Assembly: GCF_001598215.1 (NCBI RefSeq)
Contig: NZ_BCXJ01000003.1
Span: forward strand, 372,001 to 436,000
From: Shouchella clausii
Lineage (GTDB): Bacteria > Bacillota > Bacilli > Bacillales > Bacillaceae_D
DNA: 64,000 nt
Reading direction: 5' to 3'
This document shows, in pieces, positions 1 through 9,012 of this stretch. Position 1 is the first letter of the stretch. Every line of letters begins with the position of its first letter. Made by a program: the position numbers and the translations under genes. The notes beneath the pieces are model-generated. The model saw only the letters and a list, made by a program, of their open reading frames with translations. It made no database searches and was not told the DNA's origin.

Positions 1-153
1 AACAAGATCGCACGGGAGCTCGCTATAGCAAGCCAGTGCCTCGCTTCCATCAAGCGCTGTGCCAATGACTTTACAGCCGATTTCCTCCCACTCAATTAAA
101 CGTTGTAATCCTTCGACAATTAATGGTTCATCATCAACAAGCAGGACTCGCAT
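1..153 (-). CDS. Response regulator, YesN/AraC type (N-terminal part only, runs off the left edge)
   Basis: The 51 visible codons form the start of a response-regulator receiver domain: MRVLLVDDEP, with the acidic pair that helps bind Mg2+, then a helix and LDGSEALACY. The phospho-acceptor Asp and any output domain lie outside the window. The ATG at 151-153 overlaps the last 20 bases of the histidine kinase gene, so the two are translationally coupled. From the family of its partner (YesM type), an AraC-type HTH output domain is expected but not seen. It probably activates the glycan genes to its right. Confidence 0.88.
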   Translation of the reverse strand, partial: MRVLLVDDEPLIVEGLQRLIEWEEIGCKVIGTALDGSEALACYSELPCDLV

Positions 154-1882
154 CACAGTCGCTCTCCTCCCTTTCTAATGGACATGTTAGTTGGACAGAA
201 GTGCCCTCACCAGCCACGCTATGGATGGATAACCCATAAGGCTGTCCATATTCCAGCTGAAACCGTTTATGGATGTTGGCCAACCCGATAGACTGCTCGA
301 TATGTTGGTACTCTTCCTCACGTAGCTTCGCTTTTACCGCTTCTAGGCGCTCGCTGGTCATGCCTTTGCCGTTATCGTGTACAACGATCGTCAACACATC
401 TTCCTTTTGCTGAATCGCGATATGCAGCCGATTGTCCTTTTTGTCAGGCATAAATCCATGGATCATGTAATTTTCCGCTAATGGTTGCAAACTAAACCTT
501 AAGATACTGTCCATTAACAATGAGGAATCAACTACATATTCAACCGCGAGTGCATGTCGGTACCGTTGCTCCATTAATGCCATATACTGCTTCGTATGTT
601 CCAATTCTTCGCCTAACGTAGCACTGCGGTTTTCCGACAAAGCGTACCGCATAATCGAAGCTAAATGAAACGTCATCGCTCCAGCATCAGTGGCACCTTC
701 AATCACTGCTTTCATGCGGATCGCCTCCAGCGTATTATAGAGAAAATGAGGATTCATTTGCGCCTGCAGCGCCCTCATTTCAGCTTCTTGCTTTTTTAAT
801 TCGAGTACATAGGATTTGTCGATATAGCGCTTTAACTCATCTAGCATCCGATTAAAATTCCCAGCAATCGAGCCTAGTTCATCTTTTTTATTTTGTAAGC
901 TCATATCAATCCGCGCTGATAGATCCCCTTGCTCAACGAGCTGCATCGATGCTTCAATTCGTTGCATCCGCCTGGCGTAGCGACGCATAACGAAATAGCC
1001 AACGGCAACCGTGGCACACGCAACGGCTATTAATAATGCAATGGTGGCGTATACGAGGGAACTCAATTCCGTGATTTCAGACCGTGGCACCACCCCTACA
1101 TAGTAGAGACCTCTGTCTCCATCCTGCTCCACTTTGTAATAGAAAGTTTCGCCGTTTTTCACCATTTCTTTGTAAACGGGCCCTGAGTCCTCTTCTTGTG
1201 GCAATTCAAGCGGATCAGGCCTGTTGGCAAATAAAAGCGTTCCGTCTTCCTTATGCATTTGGAGTAAGCCGACATTGTTCGCAGACGCCACTGCTTGCCG
1301 CAATGCTTCGCTGCTATAATAGGCGGTAAGCTGGCCAATCCCAGTTGTTGAGGAACCATCATTAATGGGCCGAGTTAAGGTAATCGCTTGCTGCTCGCCC
1401 TCCTTTTGAATCCGATTCCAATTCGCATATTGAAACACATAAGCATATACTTGATCTGTTTCATAACTGGTCAAGGTGATGGCATCAATGGCGCCGTCTC
1501 CATAATAAAAGCCGCGCATAAACGATTCGACGTTGCTCGGCACAAATGAGCGCTGCAGTGAATATTGATCCAGTCTGTATTCCAAATACGTTTCAGGGTC
1601 ATTTTTTAATGCAACAGCTATCGACTCAACAAGCTCTGGATAAAAATACAATTCACGTAAGTGAGTCGCAAGCGAGCGTTCCCGTTCAGCCATATAAACA
1701 GCCAGAGCTTCGACTTGTTTTTCATTGGCTTCAAGGGATCTAGTTATGAAGTCATCGGCTACATATTTTGCGATCAGCACAACGAGCAAGCTAATAACAA
1801 GCAAAATTATAATGGAGTACATTGCTAAAATCCGGTTGAAAATTTGGTATCTTGCGCGGCTGCGCAGCCGTCTCCCTTTCAT
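134..1882 (-). CDS. Sensor histidine kinase, YesM family
   Basis: Membrane sensor kinase of 582 aa. Visible order: a TM segment (about residues 20-41), an extracytoplasmic sensor region, a second TM segment (about 274-297), a HAMP linker, and the His_kinase core with the phospho-acceptor in QMNPHFLYNTLE (His about 379). The C-terminal ATPase domain shows HDNGKGM and GIGLANIHKRF-like boxes. An in-frame ATG lies 21 codons further up, but the ATG at 1880-1882 has the good ribosome site AAAGGTGG at proper spacing and is preferred. It overlaps the response-regulator gene by 20 bp. Family knowledge: such pairs sense extracellular oligosaccharides and switch on adjacent glycan operons. Confidence 0.93.
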   Translation of the reverse strand: MKGRRLRSRARYQIFNRILAMYSIIILLVISLLVVLIAKYVADDFITRSLEANEKQVEALAVYMAERERSLATHLRELYFYPELVESIAVALKNDPETYLEYRLDQYSLQRSFVPSNVESFMRGFYYGDGAIDAITLTSYETDQVYAYVFQYANWNRIQKEGEQQAITLTRPINDGSSTTGIGQLTAYYSSEALRQAVASANNVGLLQMHKEDGTLLFANRPDPLELPQEEDSGPVYKEMVKNGETFYYKVEQDGDRGLYYVGVVPRSEITELSSLVYATIALLIAVACATVAVGYFVMRRYARRMQRIEASMQLVEQGDLSARIDMSLQNKKDELGSIAGNFNRMLDELKRYIDKSYVLELKKQEAEMRALQAQMNPHFLYNTLEAIRMKAVIEGATDAGAMTFHLASIMRYALSENRSATLGEELEHTKQYMALMEQRYRHALAVEYVVDSSLLMDSILRFSLQPLAENYMIHGFMPDKKDNRLHIAIQQKEDVLTIVVHDNGKGMTSERLEAVKAKLREEEYQHIEQSIGLANIHKRFQLEYGQPYGLSIHSVAGEGTSVQLTCPLEREESDCDASPAC

Positions 1883-1953
1883 CGCCAAACCACCTTTGAT
1901 TGCGAAAAAGCTTGGCAGAGCATGCTGCCCTCCAAGCCATTTCATTATCGTGT

Positions 1954-2562
1954 TTATGCCGCCACTGTTTGTTCCATTTTCGAAAACATTTTTTTACAGA
2001 CAACGCTGCTCCAATACGAAGGCCAAACGATCGCAAAAAAAGGCAATAGTCCCGGCATATGGACCATCATCCATACCGCTGCGCCGATGCCCGTTGCCAG
2101 CATAAGCATGGAAAAAGGTTTTGAAAATACCATTGCCACAGACTGGAACAAATACGCTTTTGTTGGCAGTTCATAATGAACATAAATGAAAAAAAACAGC
2201 CATGTGCTTGCCAGTAATGAAAAAAGGATAAATAAAATAAAGTAATGGGCTACCATCATAACCGTTCCTGGAACGATAACGCTAATCCGCAAGTTTGCCA
2301 GGAGGATAAGTGCCAGTACAGCAAACAGAGCGCCCACCTGATTGCTTGTTGCAAACGATTGTTTGTATGTTTTCCAAAAAAGGGTCCACATGGGCGCGTC
2401 TTGATTCCCATGGGCCCACTTACGCGTTACTGCTGCCACAGCGGTAGTAGCAGGCATAACTCCCAACAGACCGAGCCCAGCAACAATGCCTAAAAGCCAT
2501 AATCCGTTTAACTTCATCATGTTGTATATCCACTCTGAAGCCTGGAAAAATACACGATGCAT
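1954..2562 (-). CDS. DUF624 (YesL-like) membrane protein
   Basis: Polytopic protein of 202 aa with about four to five hydrophobic segments (for example LLGIVAGLGLLGVMPATTAV and LFAVLALILLANL). It resembles the DUF624/YesL family, which is habitually found beside YesM/YesN sensors and glycan ABC transporters. The biochemical role is unknown. The ATG at 2560-2562 has AGGAGG seven bases upstream. The gene starts 2 bp after the GH125 stop codon, so it belongs to the same transcript. Confidence 0.8.
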   Translation of the reverse strand: MHRVFFQASEWIYNMMKLNGLWLLGIVAGLGLLGVMPATTAVAAVTRKWAHGNQDAPMWTLFWKTYKQSFATSNQVGALFAVLALILLANLRISVIVPGTVMMVAHYFILFILFSLLASTWLFFFIYVHYELPTKAYLFQSVAMVFSKPFSMLMLATGIGAAVWMMVHMPGLLPFFAIVWPSYWSSVVCKKMFSKMEQTVAA

Positions 2563-2564
2563 AG

Positions 2565-3866
2565 CTATGCCTCCTCTGCAAGGGGACTTCCTTTAATCCA
2601 TTCGCCGCATAAGCTAAGGACAAACTCACTAAAAAGCGAATTGGACCAAGCGAACCATTCACGCGTAAAGACAGTGGCGTCTGACGCAAAAAACCCTTCA
2701 TGCATATAACCCGTGCCTCCATCGGTTGCCTTTAGCGTGTTCAAAATTGCCTGCTTCTCTTCTACTGTGCTTGCTGTCAAGCCTTGCATCGATAAGGCAA
2801 TATGCCAAATATAATGATCTGGCGTGTGTGGGCTTCCGATGCCAGAAGCAACTTCTCCTTCGTAGTAATACGGGTTTTCCCTTGTAAACAAAAAGCGCCG
2901 TGTATTCTGGTACCGATCGTCATCTAATCGGCAATAGCCTAAATAAGGAGCAGCTAACAAACTAGGGACGTTGGCGTCGTCCATCAGCAACGTTCTACCG
3001 TTTCCGTCCACTTCGTATGCATACATCGTGCCATAATAAGGATGTTCAAAAGTTCCATGCCTTTCAATGCCTTCCTCGATTTCAGCTTTTAAAACAGCAG
3101 CCTTTTGTTTGAGGTCTGGGTCGTTCCAAACAGCATCGCATATTTCGCCCAAATAGCCAAGCACGACCGCGGCAAACATGTTTGCCGGCACCAAATAGCC
3201 GTACAAGCAAGCATCGTCGCTTGGGCGGAATCCGCTCCACGTCATGCCTGTATACGATACTTCTGTCCCTTTCCCGTTCCGGTTCAGTGTATCCGATTGC
3301 CGTACGCCTTTTCTTTCAAACCGATACGGCGATTTCTGTTCATGACGTTGCTCCACTTGCCATGTCTCGATAATCGATGCAGCCGCTGTGCGGAAAGGAG
3401 CATCGAAATGGTCTGTTATGCCGGTTTGTTTCCAAAACAGGTAAGCGAGTTGGATCGGGTAGCAAAGCGAGTCGATTTCATACTTACGCTCCCATATGCG
3501 GGGACCCATCTCTGTCATATCCTCTTGGTGCCCTTGGCCATTGGCTTCTTTATTAAAAGCGTTTGCATACGGATCAAGCAACATAAATTCCACTTGCTGC
3601 TTTAACACACCTTTAATCAGAGCAGCTACTTCTGGATCATCAGCCGCCAACAAGTACGGCCTGATTTGCGCCGCAGAATCGCGAAGCCACATAGCAGGGA
3701 TATCGCCAGTAATCACAAACGTCTTGCCATCTTCACCTGGCTGCAGCGTGGTTTCATACGTGTTTAGAAACGTTTGTTGGAATAACCGCTGCAGGTGGGC
3801 GTCTTCAGGAAACGCCCCGTTCACTTTTTCGATGAGCCGGGCCAAGCCCGCTGGGATGCCCTTCAC
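2565..3866 (-). CDS. GH125 exo-alpha-1,6-mannosidase
   Basis: Inverting exo-alpha-1,6-mannosidase of 433 aa, a usual length for GH125 (formerly DUF1237). Family motifs seen: ITGDIPAMWLRDSAAQ near residues 52-67, the SGFRPSDDA motif near 211-219 (the Asp pair holds the expected general acid), and ASGIGSPHTPDHYIWH near the C-terminus. No signal peptide, so it should act in the cytoplasm on alpha-1,6 branches left after GH38 trimming. The start is a GTG whose first bases overlap the GH38 stop (GTGA), with AAAGGAG about ten bases upstream, which indicates tight coupling. Confidence 0.93.
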   Translation of the reverse strand: MKGIPAGLARLIEKVNGAFPEDAHLQRLFQQTFLNTYETTLQPGEDGKTFVITGDIPAMWLRDSAAQIRPYLLAADDPEVAALIKGVLKQQVEFMLLDPYANAFNKEANGQGHQEDMTEMGPRIWERKYEIDSLCYPIQLAYLFWKQTGITDHFDAPFRTAAASIIETWQVEQRHEQKSPYRFERKGVRQSDTLNRNGKGTEVSYTGMTWSGFRPSDDACLYGYLVPANMFAAVVLGYLGEICDAVWNDPDLKQKAAVLKAEIEEGIERHGTFEHPYYGTMYAYEVDGNGRTLLMDDANVPSLLAAPYLGYCRLDDDRYQNTRRFLFTRENPYYYEGEVASGIGSPHTPDHYIWHIALSMQGLTASTVEEKQAILNTLKATDGGTGYMHEGFFASDATVFTREWFAWSNSLFSEFVLSLCGEWIKGSPLAEEA

Positions 3867-6550
3867 GGTGTGTTCACTCCTTTAACAAGGTATGTTTTCA
3901 TTTGATAGGGCCGGACGGCTTCCGACTGAACTTCGCCCAAATCTTCCTCCAAAATGGTAGAGCGCGATAATAAGGCACCATTCCGCCTTTGGACCATTCC
4001 TTCTCCTAAACCAGGTTGAAATGCACGAATAGCTGCCGCTTTTCCGTCCTCGGCTAGCTTGATTGAGGTAATGACCATGTTTTCTGCCTCGATCGGAACG
4101 GCTTCAAAGAAATGGGGCAAGCTCCCTCGGCTAGCCTTTACCTGCTTGACGACAGGGTGAGTGTAGGCGTGGTAAATGTTTGGCAACATTTTACTTTTCC
4201 GTAAATCACCTTGCGTTGGATAAACCGACCATTGCGCCGTTTGCTTCCCTTGGCATTGAGCGCCGGCTGTTGGAAAGTCGCCCCAATCGCCCATTTCAGA
4301 AACCGCTCGTAACAACGTAACCGCAATCGCATAGTCGCTTTTAGGCAACACTTCGTATTCGTGCAAGCCAAAAGAGGCAATTGCCACTCCACGCTCTTCA
4401 TTGCCGACGGCAACATACCCTTGCATATGGTGGTCGTAACTTGGATTCTCCCATTCTTTTGACGGCGTGTTGCTTCGTTCAGCCACTTCGAACACACTGC
4501 CAGCTAAGTGCGTTTGACAACGGGCGCCAGTTGGGTAGAGAACACGGATCCGATGGTCAAGTGCTTGATTGTCGATCGTCCAATTGACAAAAAGCCTAGG
4601 ACTGTTTTTTTGCAGCGATAATGTCGTAACCATTTCACAAGTGATCTGCTCATCGCTTCTGCCTGCTTGCCTGTTAGGGTGCCAGCGTAACTCCCGCTTT
4701 TCATCTACAAACGATCGATCTGCCGACTTAGGCAGCTCCCATTTGTGGATAATTGCGATCCTTGCCTCAAGCGCTGTATTTTTCACGATTTTAACTGTCG
4801 CCTGGTGGCCTTTTGTCGTTAAGCGCGTCCCATTTGCTTCCTTGTACATATATTCATTGCCGATATCGCCGCTATCTTCATAAATACCAAGGTACGGATA
4901 ATGGGTCCCTGTTTGTTTGCAGATCATATCATAGCTGCCATTATCGTGGATCGTTACCTTTAGCCACTCGTTTTCCAATGACCGCCCGTCAGCAGTGGCA
5001 ATCATTTCTCCTTTTGCTTCCTGCTCGCCTCGAAGCACATAAATCGTTGTATAACCAAAAGCGGGAAGTTTTACATGGGCTTGCATGTTTACGTGTCTAG
5101 CGTAATAAGGCTTTCGGAAGCCATCGTCAGGCAATTCGTAACCAAAATCCGTCTTCATTTGCGTAAATGTTGCCTCTACTGGATTCCCTGCACGATCAAC
5201 CACTTTGAAAACAGGAAATGGCTTTTCATCAAGCTCCTGGAGCATCGCAGCAAACGGTTCTCCAGTAAAATATTTTTTTTCAAAAGCAATATCAGTCTCT
5301 ACGACCGTTTCACTCGCGTGACCACTGCCGTTAAAGCATACGACTGGAATTGCTTCTTCTCCAAAACGGGTCGTATCAACTTGCTCAGCAAGCCGATCAA
5401 TGGAGGCTTCTGCCAGACGCTCTGCCAGTTGGATTGTTTTCTGAAAGCGAACCACCATTTCTTCATGAACTTCATCGACGCTGCATCCGCAAATGCTGTC
5501 ATGGGGATGGTTTTCCATCAGTTGCTTCCAGGCATAGCGTACATATGCCCCATCCACTTCATGTCCGAGCAACCACTCAATCGCAAGCAGTGGTTCAACT
5601 TGTTTTTCTAGTAGCATTTGCGCTTTTTCATTTAATTGCTTCAAATAAATACGGCTCGAAGCTGTGTTGACTAGCGTTGACCACCCGTCCGTCCGCTGGT
5701 TCCGCAGTTCCCCTGTGATCGTTTGTATCGTTGGCGGTAATTCCGTTCGTACTTGTTCAATATAAGATGTAAAATCTGATTGAATAAATTGTATATGAGG
5801 AAACAGTGCTTGCGCTGTCTTAATCGCTTCCGGCAAATTCCGTTGCACCGGCTGGTGGTCGCAGCCATTCATGAAGAGCAAATGGCTCGTCGAGGCATAT
5901 TTTTTTGCATCAGCCAATTTCGTTGTCCAGTACGCTTTTGCCTCATTTTCATTAACAGGAATTTCATTTCCATTTGAATACCAATTGGCAAACAAGATGC
6001 CCAATACCGATGAACCATCCGGCGCCGACCAATTCAGTTCTGAATAGGGAGATTCAAACGCTTTGGCATCAGAAACGGTATTATTAAAGCCCGTTGGCTT
6101 CACGCCCCGTCCAAATGCAGCAGCAGTTATGCCTGCTTGTTTAAGAAGCTGTGGGGCTTGGCCATAAATCCCGAACGTATCCGGAAAATATCCAATGAGA
6201 ACGGGTTCGCCAAATCGCCTGGCATCTGCCATTCCATATAGCAAATTGCGCACATTTGCTTCTGCGCTTGTCAAAAAGGCATCTTGGAGCACATACCACG
6301 GGCCAATGTTCAACTTGCCCGCCTGAACCCATTTTTTAAGCGCCTCTTCCTTTTCTGGGTGGACAGCAAGATAATCGGCTAACAGGATCGTTTGTCCGTC
6401 CAAGTGAAAACTTGCAAACGATGGATCCTGCTCAAATTGGGCCAGCAGCTGATTCATAAGTACGACAAAGTCATGGCGATGATGTTCAAAAGGCCGGTAC
6501 CACTCTCGGTCCCAATGGGTATGGGCAATAATATGTGCTGTTGTTTTCAT
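3863..6550 (-). CDS. GH38 alpha-mannosidase (MngB-like)
   Basis: Retaining, zinc-dependent alpha-mannosidase of about 895 aa. The N-terminal zinc motif AHTHWDREWY supplies His and Asp ligands (His10, His12, Asp14), and YFPDTFGIYGQ holds the nucleophile Asp near 124. The typical long C-terminal beta domain follows. No signal peptide, so it is intracellular. A TTG three codons upstream is possible, but the ATG at 6548-6550 stands nine bases after GAGGGTGA and is chosen. It couples to GH125 by a 4-bp overlap. A terminator and a cre-like box lie between it and GH85, so it may have its own promoter. Confidence 0.93.
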   Translation of the reverse strand: MKTTAHIIAHTHWDREWYRPFEHHRHDFVVLMNQLLAQFEQDPSFASFHLDGQTILLADYLAVHPEKEEALKKWVQAGKLNIGPWYVLQDAFLTSAEANVRNLLYGMADARRFGEPVLIGYFPDTFGIYGQAPQLLKQAGITAAAFGRGVKPTGFNNTVSDAKAFESPYSELNWSAPDGSSVLGILFANWYSNGNEIPVNENEAKAYWTTKLADAKKYASTSHLLFMNGCDHQPVQRNLPEAIKTAQALFPHIQFIQSDFTSYIEQVRTELPPTIQTITGELRNQRTDGWSTLVNTASSRIYLKQLNEKAQMLLEKQVEPLLAIEWLLGHEVDGAYVRYAWKQLMENHPHDSICGCSVDEVHEEMVVRFQKTIQLAERLAEASIDRLAEQVDTTRFGEEAIPVVCFNGSGHASETVVETDIAFEKKYFTGEPFAAMLQELDEKPFPVFKVVDRAGNPVEATFTQMKTDFGYELPDDGFRKPYYARHVNMQAHVKLPAFGYTTIYVLRGEQEAKGEMIATADGRSLENEWLKVTIHDNGSYDMICKQTGTHYPYLGIYEDSGDIGNEYMYKEANGTRLTTKGHQATVKIVKNTALEARIAIIHKWELPKSADRSFVDEKRELRWHPNRQAGRSDEQITCEMVTTLSLQKNSPRLFVNWTIDNQALDHRIRVLYPTGARCQTHLAGSVFEVAERSNTPSKEWENPSYDHHMQGYVAVGNEERGVAIASFGLHEYEVLPKSDYAIAVTLLRAVSEMGDWGDFPTAGAQCQGKQTAQWSVYPTQGDLRKSKMLPNIYHAYTHPVVKQVKASRGSLPHFFEAVPIEAENMVITSIKLAEDGKAAAIRAFQPGLGEGMVQRRNGALLSRSTILEEDLGEVQSEAVRPYQMKTYLVKGVNTP

Positions 6551-6570
6551 TTTCTCCAATCACCCTCTCA

Positions 6571-6584
6571 AGTAAGCGCATTCA
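6571..6584 (-). promoter_or_regulatory. cre-like CcpA site before GH38
   Basis: On the minus strand the site reads TGAATGCGCTTACT, which fits the cre consensus TGNAANCGNWNNCA at all but two positions. It abuts the Shine-Dalgarno of the GH38 gene, so bound CcpA could act as a roadblock. The same gap also holds a near-palindrome at 6614-6627 (AACAAGCGCCTGTT). Confidence 0.55.
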
Positions 6585-6670
6585 TCATTAACGTACCAAT
6601 TTTTCCGAAAGGCAACAAGCGCCTGTTAAAAGGTGATAAACAAATTCCAATGAATTTAACATTAATCCAC

Positions 6671-6714
6671 CAAATGAAAAAATACAAAAGAGGTGTCAAG
6701 TTTATTGACACCTC
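6671..6714 (-). terminator. Rho-independent terminator after GH85
   Basis: A perfect 10-bp stem (GAGGTGTCAA / TTGACACCTC) with a 5-base loop lies at 6690-6714. On the minus strand it is followed by CTTTTGTATTTTTT. It sits 70 bp past the GH85 stop and should end or attenuate that transcript before GH38. A perfect ATAAGCGCTTAT palindrome (6739-6750) lies between the GH85 stop and this stem; its role is not clear. Confidence 0.8.
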
Positions 6715-6783
6715 ACAAGGTCGCTAACTTCAAAAATAATAAGCGCTTATAGCAAAGAGAAGAGTTCGATCCGTGTCTGCATC

Positions 6784-8721
6784 CTAAAACGAGCCGCTTT
6801 TTATGTCGATCATGCGAGCATCACTTGGCACAAATGTTTCACTTAGTGCTTCTATATGCAGACGCACGTCGTTTTGTTTGCTTTCCTCGACTAGGCCTTC
6901 TAGGTAAATTCGATCTCCAGCAGATGTGCCAATTAGCTCTTTGCCGTGCTTTGTTTCTTTATAAACGCGGTAATGGTGGACGTTGCTTTGTTTTTCCCAT
7001 ACGAGCTGAATGCCACTCGGGTCTGGGTCGTACTGGCGTACGTTCACGTTTGGAGCGGCAGGCTTTTCGCTATCAGCACCTACGGCCAGTTGTCCAATAT
7101 AGAATTCTGCCAGCCCAGTCTCATTCCCTTCCGCTGCAAATGCCAGCCCTGTTATCGTCTGACCAGCAAACGCATCCAGCGGCAACGTCCACTGCGTCCA
7201 ACCATTTATCGATTCACGCTGTTCTCCTTCCACATAACGGAAGTCCTCTTCCCCATCTAAACGGAAGCCCACATTTAAATCGTTGCCGTGCTCGCTTTTA
7301 AATGTCCACGTTAGCGAAGTGCCTTCGCTTATCGGCAACTCTGTTTGATAGAGCTCGATTTGGGCGTGTTCTCCTTCCGCTAATGAGCCATGCCATTGTA
7401 ACGAGCTTCCCCCTTCAAACGCTTCTTCCCAAGAAAATGTTGCCTCTAAATCGCCGCCATGCTGAATCCAGCGCCATGTCGGCAGCACATCTTGAAGGCT
7501 GCGGTTATTCCATTCCTGTTCCGACACAGTTTTGCCTTCTGCCGAAAACTGAGCGCCGCTGCCCGTATTAAAGTGAGTCACAAAGGGTACCGAAGTAGCG
7601 GTGCTTTTCGCGGGAAACCAGTGCGCCATGCCAGGCCAATTTGACTGGCCGTCTGTTTCGGCTGGATTTCCTGTCGAGCCAACCCAAAATTGTAGTTCTT
7701 TTTCATAAAACGCTTCCATTGTTTCACTTGACTGAAATGCCCAATCTGGACGGTATAACCCGAGTGATGTATGCGCCTTTTCTCCTTCAGGAAACAGGCC
7801 TTCCCACTGAACAGGGGTACTTGTCCCTCGTGCTTCCACATCCACTCCGGCATAGAGGTCATACGGAGACCTGCCAAGTGCTTGTGCCAATTCGTTCGAT
7901 TGGCGCTGGTCACGCCACCAAAAGTTCAAAAACATGCTGTCAGCGACGCGGGTCGAGCCATTTTGCAAGTACATTTTATTTCGATCCGTTAAATGGTTTT
8001 GCCAGGCGATCGCCCCTGTATCAATCATCGAGTCATACCACATGATGTGCATGCCTTCTGGCTTTTGTTCCTGCAAATAAACGAGAAAAGCTTGCATGGC
8101 TTCGGCTGTTCCTTCGTCTGCCCCTTCTGTTTCTTGGTTAATAAACCAGCCGTCAAACCCATAATAGTCTGCGACTTCTAGCAATTTGTCAGCAAGGGGG
8201 AATGAACCGTCCTCCTCTTGCTCTAACATTTGTTCTAGCCACTCTAGCTGCCCTCCATAAACCGTCGGCGGGAAGAACACATTTCCTAAAATCGGCACCC
8301 CATTTCGGTGCGATGCATCAATGACATCGGCACTTGGCGGAACGATAATGCCTTCGCCAGCTGAACCAGCCCAATAAACCATCAAATCTGTATAATGCCA
8401 ATAGCTGAACGTATTTTCATAGAAAACTGGCGCTCCTTGCGATGGAACACCTGATGTATGCCTGTTTAGCGCGGACAACGAAACAAGGTGTGCGTCCTTG
8501 TCTGCATTAGCATTTACCCTATCCGCAACGCGGCCTGGTTCCAGCGGAACATGGCTTCTGTTAAAGGGTGCGTCTGGATCACTGTCTGGTTCCCATTGGG
8601 CAAGTTCCTCTGGAAACCAATGGGAGGACAGCGGGCCGTTGTACGTAGATGCGGCAACTGGATCATCATGGAGCAATACACACGCTGTGCAAACAAGACC
8701 GACTAAAAAAGCTTTTCTCAA
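6784..8721 (-). CDS. Secreted GH85 endo-beta-N-acetylglucosaminidase
   Basis: Endoglycosidase of 645 aa that cuts the chitobiose core of N-glycans (GlcNAc-beta-1,4-GlcNAc), releasing the high-mannose part. The N-terminus is a signal peptide (MRKAF, hydrophobic run, then PVAAS), so it is exported. The catalytic motif GWFINQETEG at residues 191-200 carries the acid/base Glu197 and the assisting Asn195. After the barrel come beta-rich modules typical of the family. No LPXTG sorting signal is seen. The start is a TTG at 8719-8721 with AAAGGAGA at good spacing. Bounded downstream by a strong terminator and upstream by a cre-like box. Confidence 0.93.
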   Translation of the reverse strand: MRKAFLVGLVCTACVLLHDDPVAASTYNGPLSSHWFPEELAQWEPDSDPDAPFNRSHVPLEPGRVADRVNANADKDAHLVSLSALNRHTSGVPSQGAPVFYENTFSYWHYTDLMVYWAGSAGEGIIVPPSADVIDASHRNGVPILGNVFFPPTVYGGQLEWLEQMLEQEEDGSFPLADKLLEVADYYGFDGWFINQETEGADEGTAEAMQAFLVYLQEQKPEGMHIMWYDSMIDTGAIAWQNHLTDRNKMYLQNGSTRVADSMFLNFWWRDQRQSNELAQALGRSPYDLYAGVDVEARGTSTPVQWEGLFPEGEKAHTSLGLYRPDWAFQSSETMEAFYEKELQFWVGSTGNPAETDGQSNWPGMAHWFPAKSTATSVPFVTHFNTGSGAQFSAEGKTVSEQEWNNRSLQDVLPTWRWIQHGGDLEATFSWEEAFEGGSSLQWHGSLAEGEHAQIELYQTELPISEGTSLTWTFKSEHGNDLNVGFRLDGEEDFRYVEGEQRESINGWTQWTLPLDAFAGQTITGLAFAAEGNETGLAEFYIGQLAVGADSEKPAAPNVNVRQYDPDPSGIQLVWEKQSNVHHYRVYKETKHGKELIGTSAGDRIYLEGLVEESKQNDVRLHIEALSETFVPSDARMIDIKSGSF

Positions 8722-9012
8722 ACTTTAGCTCTCCTTTCGATTTCAAATTCAATTCTATGACACTATACGCTTTTCACCTTGCTATTCCTCGTTCTCCGAC
8801 ACCATTCTATGATTTCTCCAGCGTTCTTTGCTTTTTCCACTTAACATTCTCAGACTGATAGAAAGCGCTTGTCAGATGAGAGTGCAGGCGAGGGAAGATG
8901 CGAAAAGAACGGGGGTTTATCAGCAACGGTTTTCTTGCGCATGAACCGATCGTTTCAAAGCATATAACTGAGACAAACGACCACTACAGTCTGAAGGAGG
9001 GAAAGCCCTCCC
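8722..9012. other. Intergenic leader of GH85 with cre-like box and hairpin
   Basis: No gene in this 291-bp gap. At 8860-8873 a cre-like core (AGAAAGCGCTTGTC) lies about 140 bp upstream of GH85, and a 6-bp GC hairpin (GGAGGG/CCCTCC, 8996-9011) touches the stop codon of the upstream GH38. The hairpin lacks a T run, so it may be a processing or pause site rather than a terminator. A GH85 promoter is likely here but no clean -35/-10 pair was found. Confidence 0.45.
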
